Of a DNA stretch of 64,000 nucleotides, positions 23,059 through 41,927 are shown in pieces. The stretch is from Ovis canadensis (Eukaryota; Chordata; Mammalia; Artiodactyla; Bovidae). The stretch's first letter is position 1. Each line of letters starts with the position of its first letter. Both the position numbers and the translations under genes were made by a program. The notes under the pieces were generated by a model, which was not told the origin of the DNA, did no database searches, and was given only the letters and a program-made list of their open reading frames with translations. The stretch covers positions 224,712,001 to 224,776,000 of the forward strand of contig NC_091247.1 in NCBI RefSeq assembly GCF_042477335.2. Direction: 5' to 3'.

Positions 23059-23143
23059 GGGTACAAGATCTGAGCAGCTATGTCATCAAAGAAGATATAG
23101 GGATGGCAAATAAGCATATAAAAAGATGCTCAGCATCACATGT

Positions 23144-24118
23144 CATTCAGTTCAGTTCAGTTGCTCAGTCGTGTCCAACTCTTTGTGACCCCATGAATCG
23201 CAGCACGCCAGGCCTCCCTGTCCATCACCAACTCCTGGAGTTCACCCAAACTCATGTCCATTGAGTCGGTGATGCCATCCAGCCATCTCATCCTCTGTCG
23301 TCTCCTTCTCCTCCTGCCCCCAATCCCTCCCAGCATCAGAGTCTTTTCCAATGAGTCAACCCTTCATATGAGGTGGCCAAAGTATTGGAGTTTCAGCTTT
23401 AGCATCAGTCCTTCCAATGAACACCCAGGACTGATCTCCTTCAGGATGGACTGGTTGGATCTCCTTGCAGACCAAGGGACTCTCAAGAGTCTTCTCCAAC
23501 ATCACAGTTCAAAAGCATCAATTCTTCAGCGCTCTGTTTTCTTCACAGTCCAACTCTTAGTGGAAAAACCATAGCCTTGACTAGACGGACATTTGTTGGC
23601 AAAGTAATATCTCTGCTTTTTAATATGCTATCTAGGTTGGTCATAACTTTCCTTCCAAAGAGTAAGCATCTTTTAATTTCATGGCTGCAATCACCATCTG
23701 CAGTGATTTTGGAGCCCCCCAAAATAAAGTCTGACACTGTTTCCACTGTTTCCCCATCTACTTCCCATGAAGTGATGGGACCAGATGCCATGATCTTAGT
23801 TTTCTGAAGGTTGAGCTTTAAGCCAACCTTTTCACTCTCCTCTTTCACTTTCATCAAGAGGCTTTTTAGCTCCTCTTCACTTTCTGCCATAAGGGTGGTG
23901 TCATCTGCGTATCTGAGGTTATTGATATTCCTCCTGGCAATCTTGATTCCAGCGTGTGCCTCTTCCAGCCCAGCGTTTCTCATGATGTACTCTGCATATA
24001 AGTTAAATAAGCAGGGTGACAATATACAGCCTTGACATACTCCTTTTCCTATTTGGAACCAGTCTGTTGTTCCATGTCCAGTTCTAACTCTTGCTTCCTG
24101 ACCTGTATACAGGTTTCC
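23144..24118 (-). mobile_element. BovB LINE, 3' 975 bp, reverse
   Basis: Starts with the reverse terminus CAGTTCAGTTCAGTTGCTCAG and extends into the RT domain. An open reverse frame at 23543-24121 keeps QGCILSP and YADD. It interrupts the forward L1. Confidence 0.93.
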
Positions 24119-24308
24119 CACTAGGGAACTGCAAATTCAAACAATGAGTTACAACTACACATCTATTAGAATGGCTAAAATTCAAAACACTGTCCATACC
24201 AAATGCTGGCAAGGATGTGAAGCATCCATTCATTTGCTGGTAGAAATATAAAATGGCATAGCCACTTGGAATACAGTTTGGTAGTTTCTTATAAAACTAA
24301 ACATACTT

Positions 24309-24430
24309 GGGGCTTCCCTGGCAGTCCAGTGGTTAAGACTCCGTGCTTCTATGCAGGGGGTTTGGGCTTGATCCCTGGTCGGGGAACTGAGATCTTGCAT
24401 GCCACATGACTTGGCGGAAAAAAACCCCTA
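24309..24430 (+). mobile_element. CHR-type SINE
   Basis: The head GGGGCTTCCCTGGCAGTCCA and B box GGGCTTGATCCCTGG. Confidence 0.87.
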
Positions 24431-24774
24431 CAAACAAAAAACAACTAATCATACTTTTACCACATGATCCAGCAATTGAGCTCCTTGGTATCTATCCAAA
24501 TGAGCTGAAAAACTATATCCTCACAAAACTCAACATAAATGTTTATAGTAGCTTTATTCGTAATTGCCAAGATACAGAGGCAACCAGATGGCTGTTCTTC
24601 AGTATTCGAGTGGATAAACAGTGGTACATCCATACAATGGAATATTTCCAGCTATAAAAGGAAATGAGTTATCAAGTTATGAAAGCATACCTTGAAGCAA
24701 ACTGCCAAGTGAGAGAAGTCAATCTGAAAAGGCTACATACTGTATAATTTCAATTCTCTTTTTTTTCAAACAAA

Positions 24775-25154
24775 AAAATAGTCCAATTGCATTGACTTTT
24801 ATTCATTCATGTTGTCACCTGAAATGATATCTATTGCATTTAAATACTCATTAATGTAAATAGCTGAGCAAATCCATTTTAATGGATACCCAACCTATTT
24901 AAAAAATTCAATATCCACATAGTTGCAGTCACTTCAATTCTCTACATTCTGGAACAGGAAAAATTACGAAGACTGCCAAAATTATGGAGACTGAAAAAAT
25001 GGGTGGTTTGGGGGCTGAGATGGGGGTAGGGAGGGATGAGTAAATGGAGCACAGAGGAGTTTAGGGCAGCGAGACTTTCGTGCAGGACTGTAATGGTGGC
25101 TACAGGTCAAGACCTATAGAATGTACAACACAAAAGGTGAATTCCAATGTAAAT
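24775..25154. other. intergenic, nothing recognised
   Basis: AT-rich then G-rich sequence, possibly L1-derived at the left. No gene seen. Confidence 0.35.
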
Positions 25155-25292
25155 TATGGACTTTATTTTTATTTATTTTTAAAAATTCGTCCACACCACG
25201 CAGTTTTTGGGATCTTAGTTCCCCAATCAGGTATTGAACTCTGGTCACGTCAGTGAAAGCACCTAAGCACTGAACCACCAGGAGATTCCCTT
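25155..25292 (-). mobile_element. CHR-type SINE
   Basis: Reverse, T/A-rich tail at the left, head end CACCAGGAGATTCCC at the right. Confidence 0.83.
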
Positions 25293-25584
25293 AAGGACTT
25301 TAGCTAGTTGTATACATCAATGTCATCATCAGTTACAACAGATGCACCATACTAATGCCATATGCCAACAGTGAAGATACTGCAGGAGACCTGAGGGAAG
25401 AGAGGGTGTATGGAAACTCTCTTCCCGATCTTTCAGTAAGCCTAAAATTGCTCTTTTGAAAAAGGGGATGAGGGGAGACATGAGAACTGGGAAACCCATT
25501 AAGAGCGAGAGCCTGTCACTTCCCAAGGCTTCCCACAGAGCTCTTCTGGCCTTAGTGGCAAAAACCACAATGTGGAAACGTCAG

Positions 25585-25775
25585 GCCTAAATAATGACTT
25601 ATTCAGGTGCCCTTCTAAAGTGCTTTACGTGAATGATCTCATTTTATCCTCTAGCACAATCCTACGAGGTAGGAACTATTAACAGCCGTGCTTCATAGAA
25701 GAGGAAGTGGAAGCACAGAGAAATTAACTTGTTTAAGATTGCTGTAAGTGGAGCCAAGATTGAGATCTAGAAATA
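25585..25775 (+). repeat. MIR SINE
   Basis: AGTGCTTTACGTGAATGATC, CTACGAGGTAGGAACTATTA and AGAGGAAGTGGAAGCACAGA are MIR-like and in the right order. Confidence 0.7.
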
Positions 25776-26374
25776 GAATATATAACTAAATCACCATATG
25801 CAACTTTTTTCTCATTCTATAAATGAGACAGTCCATTTTAGTGAGGCAAATCATCTAGTTTATTATATTGTACATCCTGACTCAGTATAAATAACCTCTG
25901 TTCCAACCTGGGCAGTATAGGATCTCTTTCAGCTGGGAGGTCAGTCTTTGCAGGACCCCTCCCATATACAGCCTCTCCAGGGACTGTATGGGGAAATAGT
26001 TTCTGAAATAGTTTCTGAAAACGGGTTGAGTTTCTTTAAACAGGAATCCAGTTTTATTGTTTTTATCAGGGGAGTCTAGAAATGTTAAACTGTTGCTAGA
26101 GGCAGTGTTATGAAATAGGTAATCTTCAACCACTCCCTAACGCTTCTGTCTTTATTTACCGCCAGTGTCTCCTGTCCACAGCCACTCAGTCATGGGGGTC
26201 TGGCCAGTCCCTCTTTCTTCATCTTCACTACAATCACTCCCGTTCCTGTCTTCCTGTCTCTCACCTGGATCTTTGAATGGCCAGTTCCAGGCTCCCTGGG
26301 TACTTGTTAAGGTCCAGCCAGGAATCAGAAACCACACCAGTTACTTGACGAGAGATCATTCTGCTGGTCCACTG
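25776..26374. other. intergenic, nothing recognised
   Basis: Short open frames on both strands without support. Confidence 0.35.
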
Positions 26375-26590
26375 ACACTCTCTATCGAATTTTTCATTTC
26401 ATTCATTGTATCCTTCGCCTCCAAAATTTCTGTTCTTTTTAAAAATGATTTCTATCTATTAAACTTCTCATTTTACTCATGTGTTGTTCTCTTGATCTTG
26501 CTGAATTGCCTTTCTGTTTTCTTGTCACTCATTGGCCTTCCTTAGAACAGCTATCGTGAATTCTCCATCAGGTAAACTGCAGATCTCCAT
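26375..26590 (-). mobile_element. L1 fragment, reverse
   Basis: The T-rich texture with TTTCATTTCATTCATTGTATC and CTTCTCATTTTACTCATG resembles reverse L1 ORF2. Confidence 0.45.
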
Positions 26591-26603
26591 GCCTTTGGGT
26601 TGT

Positions 26604-28045
26604 TATTGTTGTTGTTCAGACACTCAGCCATGTCTAGCTCTTTGCCACCCCATTGCCTGCATCATGCCGGGCTTCCTTGTCCTTCACTATATTCCAGAGT
26701 TTGCTCAAACTCATGCCCATTGAATCAGTGATGCCATCCAACCATCTCATCCTTTGTCATCCCCTTCTCCTCCTGCTCTCAATCTTCCCCAGCATCAGGA
26801 TCTTTTCCACTGAAAAGATTTTTGCATCAGCTTTTTGTATCAGGTGACCAAAGCATTGAAGCTTCAGCTTCAGCATCATTCCTTCCAATGAATATTCAGA
26901 GTTGAATTCCTTTAGGACTGACTGGTTTGATCTTCTTGGTGTCCAAGGGACTCTCAAGAGTCTTCCCCAACACCACAGTTTGAAAGCATCAGTTCTTTGG
27001 GGCTCAGTCTTCTTTATGGTCCAAGTCTCCCATCCATCCATGACTACTGGAAAAATCATAGCTTTGACTATATGGACATTTGTGGCAAAGTGATGTCTCA
27101 GCTTTTTAATACAACGTCTAGGTTTGTCATAGTTTTTCTTCCAAGGAGCAAATATCCTTTAATTTTGTGGCTGCAATCACCATCCACAATGATTTTGGAG
27201 CCTAAGGAAATAAAATCTGTTACTGTTTCCACTCTTCCCTCATCTATTTGCCATGAAGTGATGGGACTGGATGCCGTGATCCTAGTTTTTTGAATGCTGA
27301 GTTTTAAGCCAACTCTCTCACATTCCTCTTTCACCCTCATCAAAAGGCTCTTTAGTTCCTCTTCAGTTCAGTTTAGTTCAGTCCAGTTGCTCAGTTGTGC
27401 CCAACTCTAGCGACCCCATGGACCGCAGCACTCCAGGCCTCCCTATCACCAACTCCCGGAGTTCACCCAAATTCATGTCCATTGAGTCGGTGCTGCCATC
27501 CAACCATCTCATCCTCTGTGGGCCCCTTCTCCTCCCGCCTTCAATCTTTCTCAGCCTCTTCACTTGCCACCAATAGAGTGTTATCATCTGCATATCTGAG
27601 GTTATTGATATTTCTCCCAGCAATCTTGATTCCAGCTTGTGCTTCATCCGGTCTGGCATTTCACATGATGTACTCTGCATATAAGTTAAACAGGCAGCGT
27701 GACAATATACAGCCTTAATGTACTTCTCGCAGTTTGGAACCAGTCTGTTGTTCCATGTCCAGTTCTAACTGTTGCTTCTTGTATTGTTACAGGTTTCTCA
27801 GGAGGCAGGGCGGATGTTCTGGCATTCCTATCTCTAAGAATTTTTCACCGTTTGTGGTGATCTACAGACAAAGGCTTTAGCACAGTCAGTGAAGCAGACA
27901 TGGATGCTCTTTTTGAATTTCCTTTTTCTATGATCCAATGGATGTTGGCACTTTGATCTCTGGTCCCTGTGTCTTTTCTAAACCCAGCCTGTACCTCTGG
28001 AAGTTCTCAGTTCATGTACTGTTGGAGCCTCTCTTGAAGGAGGGA
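26604..28045 (-). mobile_element. BovB LINE, reverse, older copy split by a younger BovB
   Basis: A reverse BovB from the terminus (TTGTTGTTCAGACACTCAG) through the RT region. At about 27362 it is interrupted by another BovB end and resumes at 27563 with the RT-coding region. Its divergence and stops mark it as an older copy. Confidence 0.88.
27362..27562 (-). mobile_element. BovB 3' end nested in BovB, 8-bp target-site duplication
   Basis: Starts CAGTTCAGTTTAGTTCAGTC and covers only the last 200 bp of BovB. CCTCTTCA flanks it at 27357-27364 and 27555-27562. Confidence 0.85.
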
Positions 28046-29084
28046 AGCCAGTTCCTAGAAGACGGCTGTGATCCTTTGGTCGTGTCGTGTTCCTTCAGTT
28101 TTTCATGTTACTTGAAGTCTCGAGTGGTTTTCTTCACATTTGCAGTGGCAGTCACCCCTCCAGATTGTTTACCAGCTGACTTTGGGAGAGAAATCCCTTC
28201 GGCCAGTGCTGCTAGAATCTGAGGCTTTCCCAGACCTCTATGGATATACCGCCACCATACTTGTTGCTCCCCCTTGTGGCAGAATTCTTAAGCTTGCTTG
28301 CCTTCCCTCGGTCCCGAAATACACCAGCCCCGGAGCTGACAGCCTCCGCTTTGTTTGCCCAAGTTCTGAGTTAAAGCTCAAGTCTGTGGTCTCTCCCTGG
28401 CCTACAGACTCAGGCTGGCTTTCTACATGCACTCAAAAGCCATCTGCCAAAGGCCACACTCACCACCATCAGGGGTGTGCACAGAGAGCTAGCCGCAGGG
28501 TAGCGGTGTGAGTGGGGGTGCTGGTGGGGGTGGGGGTGCGTTGAGGGGTGGGCGGCCTATGAGCCGGGTGGGGGGGCCTGCAGGCAGGGATCTGCATCCT
28601 TTAATCCCCCCGCCCCGAGTCCTATCAGCCCCTCTCCCAGCCTTTTCCCGCCCCCGCCTCAGGCAGCCATGACCCTGGCCTCTGGGTGGAGTGAGAGAAG
28701 CGTGCCTCTTCGGCACAGCCAGGACGTCAGGTGTGCGCCCGCACGCTTCCCGTGGGAGAAATCAAGGGCCAAGAATGCCTCCCTGGGCAGAGCTGTGCTG
28801 CCTTGGGGGAGGGGTGATGTGGCTATTAATTTCCCTCTGGTTATTACTTTGACTCCTCTCGTGTGTCCAAGCCACTGTTGCCTTTCTGCAGCAGTGCGCT
28901 GGAAATTCTCCACCGGAAACCTAGACTTCCACAAAGGCTCTCCCGTCTGCGGGTGATTGTCTTAAGACAGCGTTCATTCTCCGGGGTCTCCCAGACTGTG
29001 GCTGAGAGGGACTGGGGCCAGTTCAGAGGCCACTTTCTACAGTCAGGACTGGAGTCTATGCCTATTACCTGATGCATGGATGGG
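28046..29084. other. unassigned intergenic block with a G-rich run
   Basis: No exon recognised. The part from 28046 to 28450 has the feel of an old LTR or other repeat, unproven. 28500-28660 is G/C-rich with clustered G runs. 28820-28857 recurs at 29447-29483. Confidence 0.4.
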
Positions 29085-29629
29085 TAAGGCTTCTGGGTCC
29101 CTTGACATATGGTTTTACATTCCTACCAGCAGCATATGAAGGTTCCAGTTTCTCCTTATCCTTGCCAACACTTATTATCTGACTCTTTCTAGTCATCCTT
29201 TTGGGGTGAAGTGGTATCTCACTGCTGTTTTCATTTACATTTAGTGAGTATTGGCTGTTTGCATATCTTCCTTGGAAAAATGTCTATTCAGATCCTGTGC
29301 CCAGTTTGAAATTAGGTTGCCTTTTTATTGAGTTACAATGTCTTAATATATTTTAAATACAAGTCCCTTATCAGATACATGAATTGCAGGTATTTTCTCC
29401 CATTGCTTAGGTTGTCTTTTCACTGATTTTAACATGGGCAAATAATGGCTATTAATTTCCGTCTGGTTATCACTTGGACTCCATAAGCGTTAGTATGTTG
29501 CTTTAGTATTTTTGGTGTTGCATATTCATTCTCATTCATCTTGAAGTATATTCCCTCGTATGTGATGAGTCACTTCTGTCTGACTTTCAAAATTTTCCCT
29601 TTATCTTCTGGTTATGACATGTGGTATGG

Positions 29630-29830
29630 TCTGTCGCTCAGCCCTGTCTGACTGTTTGTGACCCTTTGGACTGTAGCCTCCAGGCTTCTTTGTCCATGGG
29701 ATTTTTTTCCCAGGCAAGAATACTGGAGTAGGTTGCCGTTCGCTCCTCCAAGGGATCTTCCCTACCCAGGGGTTGAACCTGGGTCTCCTGCATTGCAGGT
29801 AAATTCTTTACTGCTGAGCCACCAGGGAAG
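29630..29830 (-). mobile_element. Bov-tA SINE
   Basis: Reverse Bov-A body, then the B box complement GGTTGAACCTGGGTC and head end GCCACCAGGGAAG. Confidence 0.9.
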
Positions 29831-30071
29831 ACTGTCTTCTGAGAGTTTGATTATGATGTGTTGACATATGGATCTCTGACTTTACCCTGCTGGTTGTTTG
29901 TTGAGCTCCTTGATGTGTAGATTAGTCATCAAATATGCAACATTTTCATCCATTGTTTCTATATCCTTCCACCCTTTCTCTCCTCATGTCTGTGCTGCAT
30001 GGTATCTCACAAGTCTCTGAGCCTATTAACTTTTCTTCATGTTCCTTTCTATCCCTTGGATAGGTTAGCTT

Positions 30072-30349
30072 TTTTAATTTTTATTTTTACTTTATTTTGC
30101 TTTACTGTATTGGTTTTGCCATACATTGACATGAATCTGCCACGGGTGTACATGAGTTCCCAATCCTGAACCCCCCTCCCACCTCCCAGCCCATATCATC
30201 TCTCTGGATCATCCCCGTGCACCAGCCCCAAGCATCCTGTATCCTGTATCGAACATAGACTGGCGATTCATTTCTTACATGATAGTATACATGTTTCAAT
30301 GCCATTCTCCCAAATCATCCCACCCTCTCCCTCTCCCACAATGTCCAAA
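30072..30349 (-). mobile_element. Ruminant L1 3' UTR, 14-bp target-site duplication
   Basis: The reverse 3' UTR of the ruminant L1 family (GTATTGGTTTTGCCATACAT, GACATGAATCTGCCAC). GGATAGGTTAGCTT flanks it at 30058-30071 and 30350-30363. The same sequence type recurs at 41.93 kb. Confidence 0.92.
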
Positions 30350-30405
30350 GGATAGGTTAGCTTCTATGGACCCATCTTCAAGTTTGTTGACTTTTTTTCT
30401 GCAGC

Positions 30406-31465
30406 TGACAGACCTCAGAGGGCAGAAGCCTGGGCTACGGAGGCGTCGGTCCTCCTGAGTGACCCATAGCCTCAAGACATCAACTGGGAAAAGGGAGCTT
30501 CCTCTGATGACCCTGGACTCCAGAGATCTTAAATTACCCTATAAAATGCACATTTGAGAGTTCTTTCCACCATACTCTAAACATAAGGACCTCAGACCCC
30601 CGAGGAAGGGAACATGGGAGAGCCCCCAGAAGAGTTCCTACAGGGAGGATCACACAAAGCCTGGGGCCTGGGTGCCCCAGCGTGTGCTCCAAAGCACAAG
30701 GAGAACCTACCTCACCTGCTCTGCTGCCCCTTTCCAAAGGAGAACGAGGGCCACCATGGAAGACAGACGCCCTGAGGCCTTAGCTAAAGAGAGGGCTTGG
30801 GAACGAGGAACCGAAGTCAAGAACCAGCTGTTCTTTGGATACCCCCTTCCCTAGGAGGAGGAGCAGGAAACATACTTCAGGTCACAAAGAGAGCCCCTGG
30901 ACCTTCCTTTGGACACAGCTGAGGGATCTGAAAGTCCTCTCACCCAGGTTAGGAGAGAAGCTCAGGGGGGAGCTGGGAGCACTGACGAGCAGAGGACAAG
31001 CTGTGTGGGCCCTGTGGGGGAAAGGCAGAGCTCACTGCCCTCAGCTGCTGCAGCCAGGGGCGCCACTGACTGAGGGCCTGTCAGGAAGGGGGAGGGCGCC
31101 TGAAAGACGGCCCAGACAGTGACGCAGCACCCCCCAGCAGACCAGGGCCTTTCCCTGTGTGGCCGAGGGGCCGCTGAGTGTGGTCAAGGCAGGCAGAGCC
31201 TGTAACACGTGGATGGGGTTGGGCAGAGGGCCCGGGACATCACTAGCCGGCCGCTCTGTGCTGTCACCTCCTCAGTGCTGGGCGGAGCAGGGATGGCCTG
31301 GGGTGAGGGGCAAGCCTGGCATGGCCAGAAGTGCCATCTGCCGGTCTGCGGAGTGAGGGGCCGGACGATGCCATACATCCTCCCTGTGAGGCGCAATCTG
31401 AAACCGGCACCTCGTGCCGTGCTCCCCGGAGTCCCTACCGCCCACGGCCCAGGTCCACGTTGCAA
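30406..31465. other. intergenic before NAGA 3' end, nothing recognised
   Basis: GC-moderate, unique-looking sequence. Open frames at 30835-31122 and 31209-31496 have no splice or domain support. Confidence 0.4.
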
Positions 31466-31485
31466 CTGCTTGACAGAAAAACAGC

Positions 31486-31491
31486 TTTATT
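31486..31491 (-). terminator. NAGA: NAGA polyadenylation signal
   Basis: AATAAA on the minus strand, 521 bp past the NAGA stop. Cleavage would fall near 31465. Confidence 0.8.
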
Positions 31492-31682
31492 GGTGACCCG
31501 AAGGAGCCAAGGTCACTCCCAGGCCGCGTCAGCCTGCAAGGCCTTCTCCGGGCAGGAAAGTCAGTCACATAATTCACGGGGATTCCTGACAAGAGATCAG
31601 AGCTCTACTCCTAGTTATAAGAAAAATTCCCAAAATTCCTGATTTCAGAGTCAACACACAGAAGGTCCAAGGCTCGTGTCCT

Positions 31683-31718
31683 GACAGATATGCGTGTCCC
31701 GACAGATATGCGTGTCCC
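31683..31718. repeat. 18-bp tandem duplication in NAGA 3' UTR
   Basis: Two exact copies of GACAGATATGCGTGTCCC. Confidence 0.95.
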
Positions 31719-32011
31719 TGCCTGTCCCCACAGGGGAGGCTGACCGAGCTGTTCAGCAGTATCTGTGGGGCTGTGGAGACACGGTAGAGGCCCACAAAGC
31801 CACAGGGTCTCCCTGAGGCAAGTTTCCTGGAGAGTTCCAGCTCCAGCAGGGAGCGGGACCTGGCCCTCAGCTCGCACCCCAAGTCTGATGAGGTCGGGTC
31901 GCCGAGCAGGCCTAGGGAGCAGAGAACCCCACCGCACTGGCCCTCGGCACACGGACCCTCCATGGTCCAGGCTCAGTGGTGCCGCCACAGCCTGTCACTG
32001 GCCCCAGCCCC

Positions 32012-39127
<7,116 letters not shown>

Positions 39128-39419
39128 TGCTCTGGACTCAGCGGTCTCAGGACCTGACCAGATCTGCTCTGCTTTTACCAGCCTCCGTATGTTGGGATTT
39201 GGAAGCTAAGAAACGTTAGAAAAGCACTGAAAAAAAAAAGAAAGAAAAGCACTGGGGTCCCTCCTGTTTGACTAGCCCTGCCGTCCTTAACCTTGGGTAT
39301 GGATCCCACACTGGGTGCCCAAGGCGCCCTCACAGCGCCCAGTCTCTTCCCCCAGCCATCACTTCCCCGAGCCTGGGTTCTCCCGTCGGAAATACTCAAC
39401 AAAGTTTCGTGGACGTTAG

Positions 39420-39965
39420 ACCTCACCTCCTCTGCCCTGCTGGGGACCCCGAGTGCCCAAGGGTGACCCTCTGCCAGGCTAGGGTCAGAGAGAGGCACCG
39501 ACAGACTGCAGGACGCCCAGGAAGATCGGAGGTGGCGGGCCGGGAGCCAGGCCTCCGCTCCCACCGGGGCTGGGTTGCCGCCGCCGCCCCCAAAGGCCGC
39601 AGGCCCAGCGGCCCAGCCCTGGGAGCCCACCCACAGTCGCCCATCCTCGGCAGCTCACCGACTCTTCCGCTGCGATCTGAGCCGCCGCCTGGTTCGGCCT
39701 CCCGAGTAGACTACCGCCGCAGTCACCTGATTCGTCTACCGCGTTCCAGCGGGGCGAGGCCTGACGGACGCAAACCTTCCCGACGGAACCTATCAGAATC
39801 CCCCTAGCAACGTCCTGCCCCGCCCTACACGGGCCCAGAAAGCCCTCGGAACCTCCCAAAGCCCCTCCTCCTTTGAGCTCCGGGTCTGCGCGCTCCCGAG
39901 GCAGGCACCCGCCCATCTCACAAGCTCCCGATCTCCGCCGAGCTAGTCTCTTCGCTTCCGCCGGG
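39420..39965 (-). promoter_or_regulatory. NAGA: NAGA CpG-island promoter with predicted 5' UTR exon
   Basis: CpG-dense sequence begins about 300 bp upstream of the start codon. On the minus strand a good donor (TCG then GTGAGC) falls at 39659/39658 and could splice to the acceptor at 39227, making a 5' UTR exon ending at 39659. Another donor-like GTGAGG lies near 39425. A BovB insertion begins right behind the island at 39983. Confidence 0.7.
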
Positions 39966-39982
39966 TCCCTTAAGGCGAGGAA

Positions 39983-40172
39983 TCAGTTCAGTTCAGTCGC
40001 TCAGTCGTGTCCGGCTTTTTGAGACCCCATGGACTGCAGCATGCCAGGCCTCCCTGTCCATCACCAATTCCCGGAGTTTACTCAAACTCATGTCCATTGA
40101 GTCGGTGATGCCATCCAACCATCTCATCCTCTGTCGTCCCCTTCTCCCGCCTTCAATCTTTCCCAGCCTCCG
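39983..40172 (-). mobile_element. BovB 3' end, left half, split by a forward BovB
   Basis: Starts at the CAGTTCAGTTCAG terminus and runs to the CAATCTTTCCCAGCCTC point. The same reverse element resumes at 41613 (CCTCAGGGTCTTTTCC), so the forward BovB between them is a later insertion. Confidence 0.85.
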
Positions 40173-41612
40173 GATCAGTTGAGCTGTTTCAAATCCTGAA
40201 AGATGATGCTGTGAAAGTGCTGCACTCAATATGCCAGCAAATTTGGAAAACTCAGCAGTGGCCACAGGACTGGAAAAGGTCAGTTTTCATTCCAATCCCA
40301 AAGAAAGGCAATGCCAAAGAATGCTCAAACTACCGCACGATTGCACTCATCTCATACGCTAGTAAAGTAATGCTCAAAATTCTCCAAGCCAGACTTCAGC
40401 AATGCGTGAACCGTAAACTCCCTGATGTTCAAGCTGGTTTTAGAAAAGGCAGAGGAACCAGAGATCAAATTGCCAACATCCACTGGATCATGGAAAAAGC
40501 AAGAGAGTGCCAGAAAAACATCTATTTCTGCTTTATTGACTATGCCAAAGCCTTTGACTGTGTGGATCACAATAAACTGTGGAAAATTCTGAAAGAGATG
40601 GGAATACCAGGCCACCTGACCTGCCTCTTGAGAAATCTGTATGCAGATCAGGAAGCAACAGTTAGAACTGGACATGGAACAACAGACTGGTTCCAAATAG
40701 GAAAAGGAGTATGTCAAGGCTGTATATTGTCACCCTGCTTATGTAACTTATATGCAGAATACATCATGAGAAACGCTGGACTGGAAGAAACACAAGCTGG
40801 AATCAAGATTGCTGGGAGAAATATCAATAACCTCAGATATGCAGATGACACCACCCTTATGGCAGAAAGTGAAGAGGAGCTAAAAAGCCTCTTGATGAAA
40901 GTGAAAGAGGAGAGTGAAAAAGTTGGCTTAAAGCTCAACATTCAGAAAACAAAAATCATGGCATCTGGTCCCATCACTTCATGGGAAATAGATGGGGAAA
41001 CACTGGAAACAGTGTCAGACTTTATTTTGGGGAGCTCCAAAATCACTGCAGATGGTGACTGCAGCCATGAAATTAAAAGACGCTTACTCCTTGGAAGAAA
41101 AGTTATGACCAACCTAGATAGTATATTCAAAAGCAGAGACATTACTTTGCCAACTAAGGTCCATCTAGTCATGGCTATGGTTTTTCCTGTGGTCATGTAT
41201 AGATGTGAGAGTTGGACTGTGAAGAAGGCTGAGTGCTGAAGAATTGATGCTTTTGAACTGTGGTGTTGGAGAAGACTCTTGAGAGTCCCTTGGACTGCAA
41301 GGAGATCCAACCAGTCCATTCTGAAGGAGATCAACCCTGGGATTTCTTTGGAAAGAATGATGCTAAAGCTGAAGCTCCAGTACTTTGGACACCTCATGCA
41401 AAGAGTTGACTCATTGGGGGAGACTCTGATGCTGGGAGGGATTGGGAGCAGGAGGAGAAGGGGACGACCAAGGATGAGATGTCTGGATGGCATCACTGAC
41501 TTGATGGACGTAAGTCTGAGTGAACTCTGGGAGATGGTGATGAACAGGGAGGCCTGGCGTGCTGCGATTCATGGGGTCGCAAAGAATCAGACCAGACTGA
41601 GCGACTGACCTG
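40173..41612 (+). mobile_element. BovB LINE, 1.44 kb, long open RT frame, nested
   Basis: 5'-truncated within RT. An open frame of 342 codons (40211-41239) keeps [16 protein letters not shown] and YADD; one stop at about 41237 separates the last C-terminal piece (41279-41608). The low number of lesions suggests a young copy. It lies 0.2 kb from the NAGA CpG island. Confidence 0.93.
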
Positions 41613-41790
41613 AGCCTCAGGGTCTTTTCCAAGGAGTCAGTTCTTTGCATCAGGTGGCCAAAGTTTTGGAGTTTCAGCTTCAGCATCAGTCCTTCCAATG
41701 AATATTCAGGACTGATTTCCTTTAGGAAGGACTGGATCTCCTTGCTGTCCAAGGGACACTCAAGAGTCTTCTGACTAGGGTAATGTAGAT
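41613..41790 (-). mobile_element. BovB 3' end, right half of the split reverse copy
   Basis: Continues the reverse element of 39983-40172, from TCAGGGTCTTTTCCAAGGAG to CTCAAGAGTCTTCTG. Confidence 0.85.
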
Positions 41791-41927
41791 GCTCATTTAA
41801 TAGCTGTGGCATGGATACTTGCTGAGGGCGTTTTTAAAGAAAAATGAGAGCATGCCCTGGAGTATGGCCCATAGTAAACCACTCAGAAACTGTAGTGGAA
41901 GATGAATAGGTGCTATGAACCGCTTTT

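Larger units (their letters stand above)
21975..24770 (+). mobile_element. L1 LINE ORF2 to 3' region, split by three insertions
   Basis: L1 pieces at 21975-22806, 23059-23143, 24119-24308 and 24431-24770 are in order and forward, and join across a CHR SINE, a reverse BovB and another CHR SINE. All frames are broken. Confidence 0.75.
29085..30405 (-). mobile_element. L1 LINE, reverse, with nested Bov-tA and younger L1 end
   Basis: Reverse L1 pieces at 29085-29445, 29490-29629, 29831-30071 and 30350-30405. The last two join across the younger L1 insertion. All frames are broken. Confidence 0.7.

Noticed and set aside
39983..41612. Single BovB with 5' inversion by twin priming
   Set aside because: The reverse part is the 3' terminus, which the forward part also has, and the reverse copy resumes at 41613, so it is a nested insertion.
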